Shown piece after piece: positions 23,867 through 23,920 of a DNA stretch of 23,920 nt. The DNA is taken from positions 1 to 23,920 of the forward strand of contig JBCCGE010000047.1 of NCBI GenBank assembly GCA_039029455.1, written 5' to 3'. Position numbers and translations under genes: made by a program. Source of the stretch: JBCCGE01 sp039029455 (GTDB lineage: Bacteria; Pseudomonadota; Gammaproteobacteria; Arenicellales; Poriferihabitantaceae). A model generated the notes under the pieces. The model was not told the origin of the DNA. It saw nothing but the letters and a program-made list of their open reading frames with translations, and made no database searches. Positions within the stretch are counted from its first letter, which is position 1; the number at the start of each line of letters is the position of its first letter.

Positions 23867-23920
23867 TCATGCGGCCTCTCCCGGGATAACACCGCCGAGA
23901 CGGTCGGCCATATAGCTCAG
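23867..23920 (-). CDS. Partial ORF end, unidentified (enters from the right edge)
   Basis: On the minus strand an open frame enters from the right edge and ends LSYMADRLGGVIPGEAA then TGA. Its stop overlaps by four bases (ATGA) the ATG at 23870 that opens the frame running into the avtA fragment. ATGA overlaps are typical of real coupled genes, so this may be the last 17 residues of a gene whose partner began at 23870. The stretch 23770-23920 is visibly richer in G and C than the avtA part. I do not recognise either protein. Confidence 0.35.
   Translation of the reverse strand: MSYMADRLGGVIPGEAA

Overview
The window looks like a chromosomal segment, or a whole short contig, from a gammaproteobacterium. 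The evidence is a complete-looking Gsp type II secretion cluster, an rpoE-rseA-rseB envelope-stress cluster, a Ppx/GppA phosphatase, RecJ and an AvtA-like aminotransferase, all of proteobacterial type and densely packed. I see no rRNA, tRNA, CRISPR array, insertion sequence or phage gene. Several genes appear to start with TTG or GTG, and Shine-Dalgarno sequences are often weak. I do not assign a genus.

Left arm (1-2925, minus strand): a small Mth938/DUF498-family protein, a membrane-anchored methionine sulfoxide reductase MsrAB, and a membrane-anchored FMN-binding glutamate-synthase-like protein that runs off the left edge. The last two are only 17 bases apart and probably co-transcribed.

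Centre (3086-20764, plus strand): homoserine dehydrogenase (hom); ten contiguous type II secretion genes gspD-E-F-G-H-I-J-K-L-M (outer-membrane secretin, ATPase, inner-membrane platform, five pseudopilins, assembly proteins L and M); recJ; rpoE-rseA-rseB (sigma-E, its membrane anti-sigma factor and the periplasmic RseB); and a Ppx/GppA exopolyphosphatase. No gspC, gspN or gspO is present, so a working secretion system would need those roles supplied from elsewhere. The hom-DUF498 gap holds candidate back-to-back promoters.

Right arm (20826-23920, minus strand): an archaeal-type, cofactor-independent phosphoglycerate mutase (ApgM family) overlaps by one base the stop codon of a 2-phosphoglycerate kinase that carries two ATP-cone domains. 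In archaea this kinase makes 2,3-bisphosphoglycerate, the precursor of cyclic 2,3-diphosphoglycerate. Finding it translationally coupled to an ApgM-type mutase in a bacterium is the most interesting item here. Upstream lies only the C-terminal third of a valine-pyruvate aminotransferase (avtA), abruptly joined at about 23767 to unrelated, GC-richer sequence. That is either a real rearrangement or a chimeric contig end.

All functions are assigned from motifs and family resemblance read by eye; no database search was run.
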